Assembly (NCBI GenBank): GCA_046350095.1
Contig: JAXMBA010000002.1
Span: 1,550,001-1,614,000 of the forward strand
Reading direction: 5' to 3'
DNA: 64,000 nt
DNA from: Urbifossiella sp046350095
Lineage (GTDB): Bacteria; Planctomycetota; Planctomycetia; Gemmatales; Gemmataceae
Made by a program: the position numbers and the translations under genes. Below are positions 25,402 through 33,580 of this stretch, piece by piece (the stretch's first letter is position 1; each line of letters opens with the position of its first letter). The notes below the pieces were generated by a model. The model was not told the DNA's origin and made no database searches. It saw nothing but the letters and a program-made list of their open reading frames with translations.

Positions 25402-27417
25402 TCACCGCCGCACCGTCAGCAGCACCGGCGCGCTGGCGTAGCCGGTCTTCACCACGAAGTTGATCGGCACGTACGCCTGCACGCACACCGGCACGTCCGC
25501 ACACGCCGCCGCGTCCGGCGCCGCCCGCAACACGATGTGACCCACGCTCCCCGCGCCCAGCAGCGTCTTGCTCTTGGCGCCCACCACCGTCACGCCCGGC
25601 GGCAGCGGGTTGCCGTGGACGCCGCCGAGGTGCTGCAACAGCACGTCCAGCGTCAGCGTCTTGTCGTAGCCCGGCGCCCGCACCACCTCCACGTCCAACT
25701 TCACCTCCTCGCCCGGCTTCAGCTCCACCCGCGTCGTCTTCACCTTCACGTCGAGGATGTCCAGCGGCTTGCACACGGCCACGGCCGGCATTCCCACGTC
25801 GAACCGGCCGCGGCCGCCGCCGGGGAGGTAAATCTCCTCCACCGGCACCGCCGTCCGCACCAGGCCGTCGGCCTTGCCCACCACCCGCACGGCCGTTGCG
25901 TCGAGCTTCGCGTCGGCCGCCGCCGACAGCACCACGCACCCCTGCGTCATCGTCGCCGGGATCGTAAGCGGGCTCGCCGTCACGCCCGTCGGCAAGCCTT
26001 CCACCTCTACCGTCACGGGGCCGGCGAAGCCGTTCGTGCGCGTCACCTGCACGTACCACGCGGTACGGCCGCCCTGGCCGATCGACGCCTTCGACGGGTC
26101 GCACTTGATGCTGAAGTCGGGGGCCGCGGGGGCCAGTTCCAGGTAGTACACGTGGGCGTCGGAGCCGCGGTTGTTCAGGTCGCGGACGCGGGCCACGTAG
26201 TCGCCGTCGGCCGGCGGCGCGAACACCAGCCCCGGGTCTTTGCCGTTCAGGTCGTCGTTCGACATCAGCACCTTGCCGTCGGGCGTCATCACGTCGAGGA
26301 CGCCGTCGAGCCGGCTGCGCAGGACGGTGCCGAAGCGGCGGGCGAACACTTCGAGCCGCACCGCCTTCCCCTTTTGCGCCGCGAACACGAAGTGGTCGAG
26401 GTCGCCGCGGGTGCCGATCCGGCCGTTGGCGCCGCCGGGGAGCGCCACGCGGGTGGCCTGCTTGGGGTCGTCGTTCGGCTCGGCCTCGGTGACGAGCGGC
26501 AGCGGCGTCACCACGAGCGGGGCCGGGTTCGTGAGTCCGGTCGGGCCGGGGAGCGACACCAGGCGCAAGCCGGGTTCCGACGGAACGGTCAGCGGCCAGA
26601 ACGGTTGAAGAAGCCGGGCGGTGCCCACGGGTTGGAACTGCGTCAGCCTGCCGGGGTTGGCCGCGAGGGGGAACAGGTGCTGGACGTACGGCCTGTCCGT
26701 GACGGTGAGGGCGTAGGTCCAGCGGGCGTCGCCGTCGAACTTGGCGTCGCGGACGGCGACGCGGTACTCGCCGTCGGCCGGCGCCTTGAACTCCAGCACG
26801 GGGTCGGCGAAGTAGCCGTCGTCGTTCGCGGCGAGCTCCTTGCCGCTGCTGTCGAACACGGCGATGAGGGGGTCGGCGTGCTTCTGCAGGTCGTGAATCT
26901 TGTCCTGGATGCGGGCGCCGTGGACCTCGAACGTGAGTACCGTCCCGGCCTTCGCGGCGAAGCGGTAGTAGTCCACGTTCTCGGCGGTCTCGGTGCGGCC
27001 GCACACGACGCTCGGCACCGGGATCGGCTGCGCCTTCTCGGGCGTGCTGTTGCCGGGCGCCTCCTGGACCACGGGCGCGTCCACGATCACCAGCTGGCCG
27101 AGCGAGGAGACGCCGTGCGGGCAGGCGACGCGGAACTCGCGCACCCCGGGGGCGGCGTCGGCCGCGACCGTGACCTTCAGTTTCAACGTCGCTTTGGCGT
27201 CGGCCGGGGCGACGGGTTCGGTGGACACGCCGGTGCCGTCGAAGAGCACCTTGTAGGCGCCGGTCAGCGTGCTGGCCTGGGCGACGACGGTGACCTCGGC
27301 GGTGGTGCCGCGCTGCACCGCGGTGGGGGTGACGTGTGTCACCATCGGGAACGAGGTTTGCGCGCGAAGGACGACTGGGAAGAGTGCGAGCGCGAGGAGC
27401 GCGACGAGGGGCTTCAT
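25402..27417 (-). CDS. Secreted beta-rich protein with pre-peptidase-like domains
   Basis: This protein of 671 residues starts with a signal peptide (MKPLVALLALALFPVVLRAQ). It consists of immunoglobulin-like and PPC (bacterial pre-peptidase C-terminal) type beta domains: ENVDYYRFAAKAGTVLTFEV, HFVFAAQKGKAVRLEVFARR and LAPAAPDFSIKCDPSKA segments are typical. Such proteins are abundant in the periplasm of planctomycetes, and their roles are mostly unknown. The open frame continues upstream to 27573, but that part lies in repeat B1 and lacks a signal peptide, so ATG 27417 is chosen. A small unknown gene follows after two bases. Confidence 0.75.
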   Translation of the reverse strand: MKPLVALLALALFPVVLRAQTSFPMVTHVTPTAVQRGTTAEVTVVAQASTLTGAYKVLFDGTGVSTEPVAPADAKATLKLKVTVAADAAPGVREFRVACPHGVSSLGQLVIVDAPVVQEAPGNSTPEKAQPIPVPSVVCGRTETAENVDYYRFAAKAGTVLTFEVHGARIQDKIHDLQKHADPLIAVFDSSGKELAANDDGYFADPVLEFKAPADGEYRVAVRDAKFDGDARWTYALTVTDRPYVQHLFPLAANPGRLTQFQPVGTARLLQPFWPLTVPSEPGLRLVSLPGPTGLTNPAPLVVTPLPLVTEAEPNDDPKQATRVALPGGANGRIGTRGDLDHFVFAAQKGKAVRLEVFARRFGTVLRSRLDGVLDVMTPDGKVLMSNDDLNGKDPGLVFAPPADGDYVARVRDLNNRGSDAHVYYLELAPAAPDFSIKCDPSKASIGQGGRTAWYVQVTRTNGFAGPVTVEVEGLPTGVTASPLTIPATMTQGCVVLSAAADAKLDATAVRVVGKADGLVRTAVPVEEIYLPGGGRGRFDVGMPAVAVCKPLDILDVKVKTTRVELKPGEEVKLDVEVVRAPGYDKTLTLDVLLQHLGGVHGNPLPPGVTVVGAKSKTLLGAGSVGHIVLRAAPDAAACADVPVCVQAYVPINFVVKTGYASAPVLLTVRR

Positions 27418-27460
27418 GGCGGGTTCCCGTGCGGGAAAGAAACGTGAGCCGTCGGCGGAT

Positions 27461-27605
27461 TTGAGCCCGGAGGGCGTCTTGGCTAGCCCGGGGTGGCAAC
27501 CCCGGGCGGCGTACCGCGGAGTTCGGACTGCGGGAGCCTGAGAATCACCCCACAGGCCGCCCGGGGTTGCCACCCCGGGCTAGCCAAGACGCTCTCCGGG
27601 CTCAA
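27461..27605. repeat. 50-base-arm inverted repeat, family B copy 1
   Basis: The arms 27461-27510 and 27556-27605 pair over 50 bases with a short mismatch (AGGG against CTCT-side bases), around a 45-base loop. They begin with TTGAGCCCGGAGGGCGTC. Within each arm GCCCGGGGTGGCAACCCCGGGC is itself palindromic. The repeat ends 20 bases before the stop of the next minus-strand gene and lies upstream of the other. A degenerate second copy is at 43304. Confidence 0.92.
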
Positions 27606-27624
27606 ACCCCGAGCCGGGAGCCCC

Positions 27625-28224
27625 TTACTTCTTCGCCTCGGCGTAGTCCTTCAGCTCCATCGTGGTGGTCGTGCCCTGGATCGTGTACTCGACCTTCACC
27701 ACGCCCTTGCCGGGGGCGAACCACTGCTTGATGGCGATCTTCGTCTGGGCCACGTCGAAGTCGACGGCCTCCACGAGCACGGCCTCGACGTCGGCCCCGC
27801 CGACCTTCACCTTGGCCTTCTCGTCGGTCACCTTGAACTTCCCCTTGAGCCCCTCGGAGCCGACCTTCGAGTCCACGTCCCAGGCGGCGTCCTTCTTCGC
27901 CGGGAGCTTCAGGATCTGCACGGCCGGCTCGACCTTCTTGTCGCCCACCTTGGCCCGGTAGACGCCGTCGGCGGTGACGTAGTACACCTCGGACTGCTTC
28001 ACCTGGCCGCCGACGGCGGTGTCGAACTTGAACCCGTCCTTGTCGCCGACCTTCTCGGTGCCGGAGACGGTGACGGTCACGTCCTGGTCGTTGATCTTGT
28101 ACGTCCACTTGGCGCCGACCTTGGTCGGGAACAGGTCCGGGGCGGCCGGCCCCTGGCCGCCCGCCGACCCGACCAGCACGACAAGAACGGCCGTGGCCGC
28201 CGCCGTCCGCAACATCCGCTGCAT
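27625..28224 (-). CDS. Secreted protein of unknown function
   Basis: This protein of 199 residues has a cleavable signal peptide (MLRTAAATAVLVVLVGSAGG). The mature part is beta-strand rich and lysine/aspartate/valine rich: PTKVGAKWTYKINDQDVTVTV, then GVYRAKVGDKKVEPAVQILK. The WTY motif at the start is common to a large group of planctomycete and acidobacterial secreted domains that begin 'G..W.Y'. The function is unknown. A TATACT -10 box on this strand at 28272-28277 provides a likely promoter. Confidence 0.7.
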   Translation of the reverse strand: MQRMLRTAAATAVLVVLVGSAGGQGPAAPDLFPTKVGAKWTYKINDQDVTVTVSGTEKVGDKDGFKFDTAVGGQVKQSEVYYVTADGVYRAKVGDKKVEPAVQILKLPAKKDAAWDVDSKVGSEGLKGKFKVTDEKAKVKVGGADVEAVLVEAVDFDVAQTKIAIKQWFAPGKGVVKVEYTIQGTTTTMELKDYAEAKK

Positions 28225-28294
28225 CCGCGTGACTCCTGTTAATGCGGGGCGACGCCCCGGGGAACCCGGACAGTATAGGGACGCCCACCCGGCC

Positions 28295-29884
28295 CTACTT
28301 CGGGAACGCCGGCCCGTCCACCTTCTCGCCGCGCGCCGCCCGCGCCACGTCCGCCGGCGCTGCCAGCGGGGCCAGCCAGCGTGCCTCCGTCAGTGCCCGC
28401 CCGCCCGCCCGCCAGCTGGCCCGCGCCGCCAGCCCGTCGGCCGCCGAGACGTGCCCCTCCGGGGTGAACGCCACCCACCCGTCGGCGCCGCTCCAGAGGG
28501 TCGCCAGCAGCCGCCCCTCGGCCGCGTCCCACAGGCGCACCAGCCCGTCGGCGCTGCCCCCCGCCACGCGCTTGCCGCCGGGGTCGATCGCCACCGCGAA
28601 CACCGGCGAGCCGCCGGTCAGTACTTTCAGCACGGCGGCGTCGGCGAACACGCGCACGGTGCCGTCGGCGCCCGCGGCGGCGACGAGCTTGCCGTCCGCG
28701 GCCAGTTCGTGCGTGCCGCCCGCGGGGCCGGCGCCCTGCTTCAGCTTCTCCGCGGTCTTGGCGTCCCACACCTTCAGCGCCGGCTCCAGGCCCGACGTGA
28801 ACACCTGCGTGCCGTCCGCCTTCACGGCCACGGCCAGCACCTCGTCGGTGTTGCCGCTCAGCGTGAACAGGCTCGTGCCGGTCGCGGCGTCCACCAGCCG
28901 GCTGGTGCGGTCCTTGCTGGCGGTCGCGTACCAGTCACCCTTCGGGCTGAAGGCGACGGCGTAGACGAAGTCCGAGTGCCCGACGAACGTGTGCAGCACC
29001 TTCGGACTCTTGGCGTCGGCCACGTCCCACAGCCGCACCGTCTTGTCGAAGCTGGCCGAGACGAGCTTCTTGCCGTCGGCCGACCACGCGGCGGCGCTGA
29101 CGGTGTCGAGGTGGCCGCCGAGCGAGGCGACGAGCGACCAGTCGGCGGTGGCGAAGAGCCGCAGGTCGCCGCGCGCCGAGGGCTGCCCGCCGCTCACGGC
29201 GAGGAGGTTGCCGTCGGGCGAGAAGCGGAGGTCGTTCACGGCGCCGAGCACGTTGGTGAGCACCTTCGCCGGCGCCGCCTTCGCCAGCTCCCAGACGGTG
29301 ACGCGGCCGTAGGTGCCGGTGGCGAGCAGCTTGCCGTCGGGCGAGAAGGCGACGGCCGCGACCGGCGGCAGCGGCCCGACGGGGAGGGTGAAGTCGATCG
29401 GCCCCGGTTGCTTCGCGTCCTTCGGCAGCACCGCCTTCGTGGTGAATGTGACCGGTAGCTTCCGCACCGCGACCGTCGGGATGCTGGCGACCGCTTCGGA
29501 GTCCTTCGGGCGCGTTCCGTCGGGCATGCCGAGTTCGACCCAGCGGCGGAGCGTGGCGATGTCGGCGGCGTCGAGCGGGTCGGTGTCGAGCGGCATGGCG
29601 CGCTTCTTGTCCTTCGTCGTGAGCAGGGTGACGAGGAGCGACTTGTCCGGCTGGCCGGGCACGACGACGGGGACGGTCCCCTTCTTGCCGCCGGCGCGGA
29701 TGAGTTCGGGCGTGTCGAGCGCGAGGCCGGCGGACACGTCGGGCTCGGCGAGCTTGCGCTCGGCGTGGCAGACGGTGCAGTGCTTGCGGAGGATGGGGCG
29801 CACGTCTTGCCAGTACGTCGGGTCGGCGCGCCCCGCGGGGGCGAGGAGGGCGACGACCGCAGCGGCGAGGAGGAGGCGGGGCAT
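28295..29884 (-). CDS. WD40 repeat protein with planctomycete cytochrome-type haem motif
   Basis: This protein of 529 residues has a signal peptide (MPRLLLAAAVVALLAPAGRA) followed by the PSCyt1-type domain YWQDVRPILRKHCTVCHAER, which holds one CxxCH haem site and the MPLDTDPLDAADIATLRRW helix. From about residue 170 it is a WD40 propeller: repeats such as VAAVAFSPDGKLLATGTYG, VSAAAWSADGKKLVSASFD and VYAVAFSPKGDWYATASKD. It should act in the periplasm. The combination is a planctomycete speciality without a known role. ATG 29884 is chosen for the signal peptide. Confidence 0.85.
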   Translation of the reverse strand: MPRLLLAAAVVALLAPAGRADPTYWQDVRPILRKHCTVCHAERKLAEPDVSAGLALDTPELIRAGGKKGTVPVVVPGQPDKSLLVTLLTTKDKKRAMPLDTDPLDAADIATLRRWVELGMPDGTRPKDSEAVASIPTVAVRKLPVTFTTKAVLPKDAKQPGPIDFTLPVGPLPPVAAVAFSPDGKLLATGTYGRVTVWELAKAAPAKVLTNVLGAVNDLRFSPDGNLLAVSGGQPSARGDLRLFATADWSLVASLGGHLDTVSAAAWSADGKKLVSASFDKTVRLWDVADAKSPKVLHTFVGHSDFVYAVAFSPKGDWYATASKDRTSRLVDAATGTSLFTLSGNTDEVLAVAVKADGTQVFTSGLEPALKVWDAKTAEKLKQGAGPAGGTHELAADGKLVAAAGADGTVRVFADAAVLKVLTGGSPVFAVAIDPGGKRVAGGSADGLVRLWDAAEGRLLATLWSGADGWVAFTPEGHVSAADGLAARASWRAGGRALTEARWLAPLAAPADVARAARGEKVDGPAFPK

Positions 29885-29912
29885 GGGAGGTTCCGAAGCG
29901 AGTCGCAGAGGG

Positions 29913-30824
29913 TCACTTCTTTGGCGTAAGGGCACGCGCCCACGATTCCCCCAGCGTGTATTTCCCGTTCTCCATTAGGGCATCACCACCGATCCTTACG
30001 AGTACCACGCACTCCCTCATTACAGAGGGAGTAGCGAGTTCGGTGAGTTTCGGGAGATCGATCTCCTGGTCTTTGTTATGCTTGTCGTTGATCCGCACCA
30101 GAATAAGGAAAGCAGAATGGACATTTAGCCGATCGGTGGCAGTGACAGCAGTGATACGGTACTCGTTGATCCTCACGAATGCTGCTTCAGACGCTTTCGC
30201 TCGTGCCAGCGCGACGATGTCCTCGGCACGTTCCTGCGCCTTCAACTTCGCTCTCGTACTGTCGAGCAATTGCTTGGCGAAAAGCACCTCCGCCTTCAGT
30301 TGCTCGATCTCCACTTCCTTGCTCTTGAGTTGAGCAACAGCCTCTGCCAATTCGGTTGTCTTCGCGGTAGTCGCTGCTCTCGCTGCAAGTAGGCCGCTAT
30401 CGGTGCTCTCGGCGTTCTGTTGTGAAGCCAGTAAATCCTTGCGTAGCTTCTCTACATCCTTGACAAGCATGTCTCTCTGCAAAGCAGTTTGATCCCGCTC
30501 CGTCCGCGAGGTTATGGCGTCCGTCTGGGCTTCCTTGAGCTGTCGAGCGTCGTCTGACCGGCCCTGTCGGTGGCCGATGACGAATGCCAAGGCGCAGACT
30601 ACGCTTGCCACCACTACCCCAACAGCGACCAATTTGACCGGAAATTCAGTTTCTTCGGCGCCCTCTGAAAAATCTTGATGCGCAGGGGTGGACAGGTCAA
30701 TGGCTTCAAAATACGAACCGCATGCAGGACACTGTGTGTCGTCAAGATTTACATCACGACGAATTCGGGTGACTCCGGAGCAGTGCGCGCACCGTACCAA
30801 GATGAAATCGGCGTCTGTTCCCAT
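29913..30824 (-). CDS. Zinc-ribbon, single-helix, coiled-coil protein of atypical composition
   Basis: This protein of 303 residues starts with a zinc ribbon (CAHC and CPAC, 20 residues apart), then a membrane helix (LVAVGVVVASVVCALAFVIG at about 67-86), a ~110-residue coiled coil (ERDQTALQRDMLVKDVEKLR, QLKSKEVEIEQLKAEV) and a C-terminal beta-rich domain (RINEYRITAVTATDRLN). ATG 30824 is chosen since GGAGG precedes it. The codons are visibly richer in A and T than all neighbours, which suggests recent acquisition or low expression. The function is unknown; a membrane-tethered sensor or scaffold is possible. Confidence 0.75.
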   Translation of the reverse strand: MGTDADFILVRCAHCSGVTRIRRDVNLDDTQCPACGSYFEAIDLSTPAHQDFSEGAEETEFPVKLVAVGVVVASVVCALAFVIGHRQGRSDDARQLKEAQTDAITSRTERDQTALQRDMLVKDVEKLRKDLLASQQNAESTDSGLLAARAATTAKTTELAEAVAQLKSKEVEIEQLKAEVLFAKQLLDSTRAKLKAQERAEDIVALARAKASEAAFVRINEYRITAVTATDRLNVHSAFLILVRINDKHNKDQEIDLPKLTELATPSVMRECVVLVRIGGDALMENGKYTLGESWARALTPKK

Positions 30825-30947
30825 GTCGGCGTTCCTCCGCAAATCTCACCGCGGTTTTCGGAGTTACCGAAGTACTCCATGTACTTGCACCCCACCCGCC
30901 GTATCCATGCGCGTAATGGCAGCGAGCCACTGCCCGACACAGTCCTC

Positions 30948-33389
30948 TCATCGGTTGAACAGGAACTCGCGGCTGTTCACCAGCACCCACAGCAGGTCTT
31001 GCAGCCCCTCGCGCGGCGTCGGCGCGGCGGCGACCCAGCCCTCGGCGCGCGTCCGCTCCGCCGCCGACGGCATTCTCGAGCACGTCGCCAGGAACAGCTC
31101 CTCGATCGCCTTCGGCACCGGCGTCTTCGCGGCGATCAGCTTCTCGACGCGGCCGGCCTTGTCGGCGATCTTCTTGTTCAGGAAGTCGCCGTTGAGCAGG
31201 TGCATCGCCTGCGCGATGTTCGGCCGCGTCGTCCGCTCGCACTCGCACAGCACCTGCCGCGCCGGCCGGCCGAACGTGTCCATCAGGTAGCTCTTCACCT
31301 CGCTGTCCGGCAGCTGGATCGCACGGGTGCCGAGCGGCAGCCCCGGGTACTTCTCCCGCGTGCCGGTGGCGAAGTCCACTGCGTCGGCCAGCTGCTCCGC
31401 GGTGAGGCGGCGCACGGTGTAGCGCGCGAAGTGGACGTTCGCCGCGTCCGCCCGGTTGCCGTCCGTCGCGCCCGAATCCAGCTGGTACGCCCGGCTGTTG
31501 AAGATCGTCCGCAGCAGGTGCTTCATGTCGAACTTCGCCTTCACGAAGTCGGCGGCCAGCGCGTCGAGCAGCTCGGGGTTGCTGGCGGGGTTGGTGGCGC
31601 GGATGTCGTCCAGCGGCTCGACCAGGCCGCGGCCCATCGTGTAGCCCCAGAAGCGGTTCACCAGGTTGCGGCTGAACATGCCGTTCTCCGGCGCCGTCAG
31701 CCACGTCGCCAGCTGCTTGCGGCGGTCGAACGGGTCGTCCCAGCTGCGGCCCTTGTCGGCGTCGAGCGGCGTCGGGCGCATCACGGCGCGCGTCCGCGGG
31801 TGGTTCGACTCGCCCGTCGGCCGCAGGAAGATCACCGTCTCGCGGCCGAAGATGCCGTACTCCTGGCTGTTCTTCGTGCCGAGGCGGGCGAAGAACGCGG
31901 CGAGGCCGTAGTAGTCGTCCTGGCCCCAGCGCTCGAACGGGTGGTGGTGGCAGCGGGCGCAGCCGACGCGGATGCCGAGGAACACCTGCGCCACCGACTC
32001 GGCCCAGTCCTCGGGCGTGCGGCCGATCTGGTAGAAGTTCGCCGGGCCGTCCAGGAACGTGCTCCCTTCGGCGGTCACGATCTCGCGGGCGAACACGTCC
32101 AGCGGGGTGCCGTCACGCATCATGGCGCGCACCCAGTTGTGGAAGCTCCACATGCCCTTGTCTTGCAGCGCCGTGCGGTTGATCCGCAGCAGGTCGCCCC
32201 ACTTCAGCGCCCACCAGTCGATGAACTCGGCGCGCTCCAGCACGCGGTCGATCGCCTTCTGGCGCTTCAGCGGGTCGGCGTCGGCGAGGAAGGCGCGGAC
32301 CTCGTCGGGCGTCGGGAGCGTGCCGATCGCATCCAAATAGAGGCGGCGGAGGAACTCGTCGTCGGAGCAGAGCGGCGACGGCGTGAGGCCGAGCTCGCGC
32401 CACTTCGCCACGAGCTTCTCGTCGATGAAGTTGTTCGTCGGCACCTTCGGGTACGCGGCGAGCGTGGCGAACGGCAGCGTCATCTGCGCCACGCCCACCT
32501 GCCCGCCGAACCGCACCATGACGTGCGTCTCGCCGGCGCCCTTCGCGGTGACCAGCCCCGCCGGCGTGACCGCGGCGACGCTCTCGTTCAGGTGGTCGAA
32601 CTGCGCCGACGCCGTCACGTCCTCGCGGCGGCCGTCGGACCACACCGCGGTGACGGCCAGCTGCTGCTGCTCGCCGGGCACCAGCACGCGCGCCGCGGGG
32701 AACACTTCGAGCTGCGAAACGGTGGCCTCCTTCGCGGCGGGGCCGGGGGCGCCGTCGGCGAGCCACTGGCGGACGCGGGCGTAGTCGCGGCCGCCGAGCT
32801 TGAGCTTCTCGCCGCCGCCGTGCTCCATCACCAGCGCGGGCTTCGCCAGCAAGATCGAGCGCTCGGGGTCGTGCGGCACCACGCGGCGGCCCTCGTTGCT
32901 CTGCACGATCTGCGCGAAGTCGAACGCCGGGTCGAACCCGGCCAGCGACAGCCGGAAGCCGCCGCGGCCGTGCTGCGCGCCGTGGCAGCCGCCGCCGTTG
33001 CAGTTGGCGCGCGTCAGGATGGGGACGATTTCCCGCGTGAAGTTCACGGGCTCGTCGGCGGTCGCCTTCTCGACCGTCACGGGCACGGCGGCGCTGGCGC
33101 CGGCGGCGCTCACGGCGATGGTGGTGGTACCGTCGCCGACGGGGCGCGCGACACCGGCGACGACGCTGAGCACCTTCGGGTCGGCGGCGAAGGCGGCGGC
33201 GCGGGTGAGGTCGTAGCGGCGGCCGTCGGCCCAGACGCCCGTGACGACGAGTTGCTGCTGCTCGCGCGGGCCGGCGAACGCGACCCGCGCCGGGTGGACG
33301 AGCAGCTGCCGGGGGGCGCCGGGTGGGGGGTCGGCGGCGCGGGCGGGCGCGGCGGCGAGCAGCAGGGCGACGAGGACGCGGGCGGGCAT
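30948..33389 (-). CDS. Planctomycete cytochrome-type protein, Big2 + DUF1549/DUF1553
   Basis: This secreted protein of 813 residues has a signal peptide, a Big2-like beta domain (VKVLSVVAGVARPVGDGTTT-style), a possible haem site with unusual spacing (CNGGGCHGA) and a second Big2 domain. DUF1549 follows with NNFIDEKLVAKWRELG and CARCHHHPFERWGQDDYY, then DUF1553 (RKQLATWLTAPENGMFSRNLVNRFWG). These domains usually occur with a DUF1501 protein in one operon. Here the DUF1501 gene is at 35986 on the other strand. The biochemical role is unknown. Confidence 0.88.
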   Translation of the reverse strand: MPARVLVALLLAAAPARAADPPPGAPRQLLVHPARVAFAGPREQQQLVVTGVWADGRRYDLTRAAAFAADPKVLSVVAGVARPVGDGTTTIAVSAAGASAAVPVTVEKATADEPVNFTREIVPILTRANCNGGGCHGAQHGRGGFRLSLAGFDPAFDFAQIVQSNEGRRVVPHDPERSILLAKPALVMEHGGGEKLKLGGRDYARVRQWLADGAPGPAAKEATVSQLEVFPAARVLVPGEQQQLAVTAVWSDGRREDVTASAQFDHLNESVAAVTPAGLVTAKGAGETHVMVRFGGQVGVAQMTLPFATLAAYPKVPTNNFIDEKLVAKWRELGLTPSPLCSDDEFLRRLYLDAIGTLPTPDEVRAFLADADPLKRQKAIDRVLERAEFIDWWALKWGDLLRINRTALQDKGMWSFHNWVRAMMRDGTPLDVFAREIVTAEGSTFLDGPANFYQIGRTPEDWAESVAQVFLGIRVGCARCHHHPFERWGQDDYYGLAAFFARLGTKNSQEYGIFGRETVIFLRPTGESNHPRTRAVMRPTPLDADKGRSWDDPFDRRKQLATWLTAPENGMFSRNLVNRFWGYTMGRGLVEPLDDIRATNPASNPELLDALAADFVKAKFDMKHLLRTIFNSRAYQLDSGATDGNRADAANVHFARYTVRRLTAEQLADAVDFATGTREKYPGLPLGTRAIQLPDSEVKSYLMDTFGRPARQVLCECERTTRPNIAQAMHLLNGDFLNKKIADKAGRVEKLIAAKTPVPKAIEELFLATCSRMPSAAERTRAEGWVAAAPTPREGLQDLLWVLVNSREFLFNR

Positions 33390-33580
33390 GATCGAACCCC
33401 CAGGAACGGGGCGGCGGGATCACGTCATCGTCGGCGACCGGGGGGAGCGCGTCAAGTTGCATTGCCGCTTGCGGCTTCGCGCCGCGGACGTGGCTCTCAC
33501 CACCTCCTCACGGGATTCCCGGTCCCCGAATCGTGAAGATCCCGTTTAGGTGGTGTGAACGCACTCCCAGGGGGCACACG

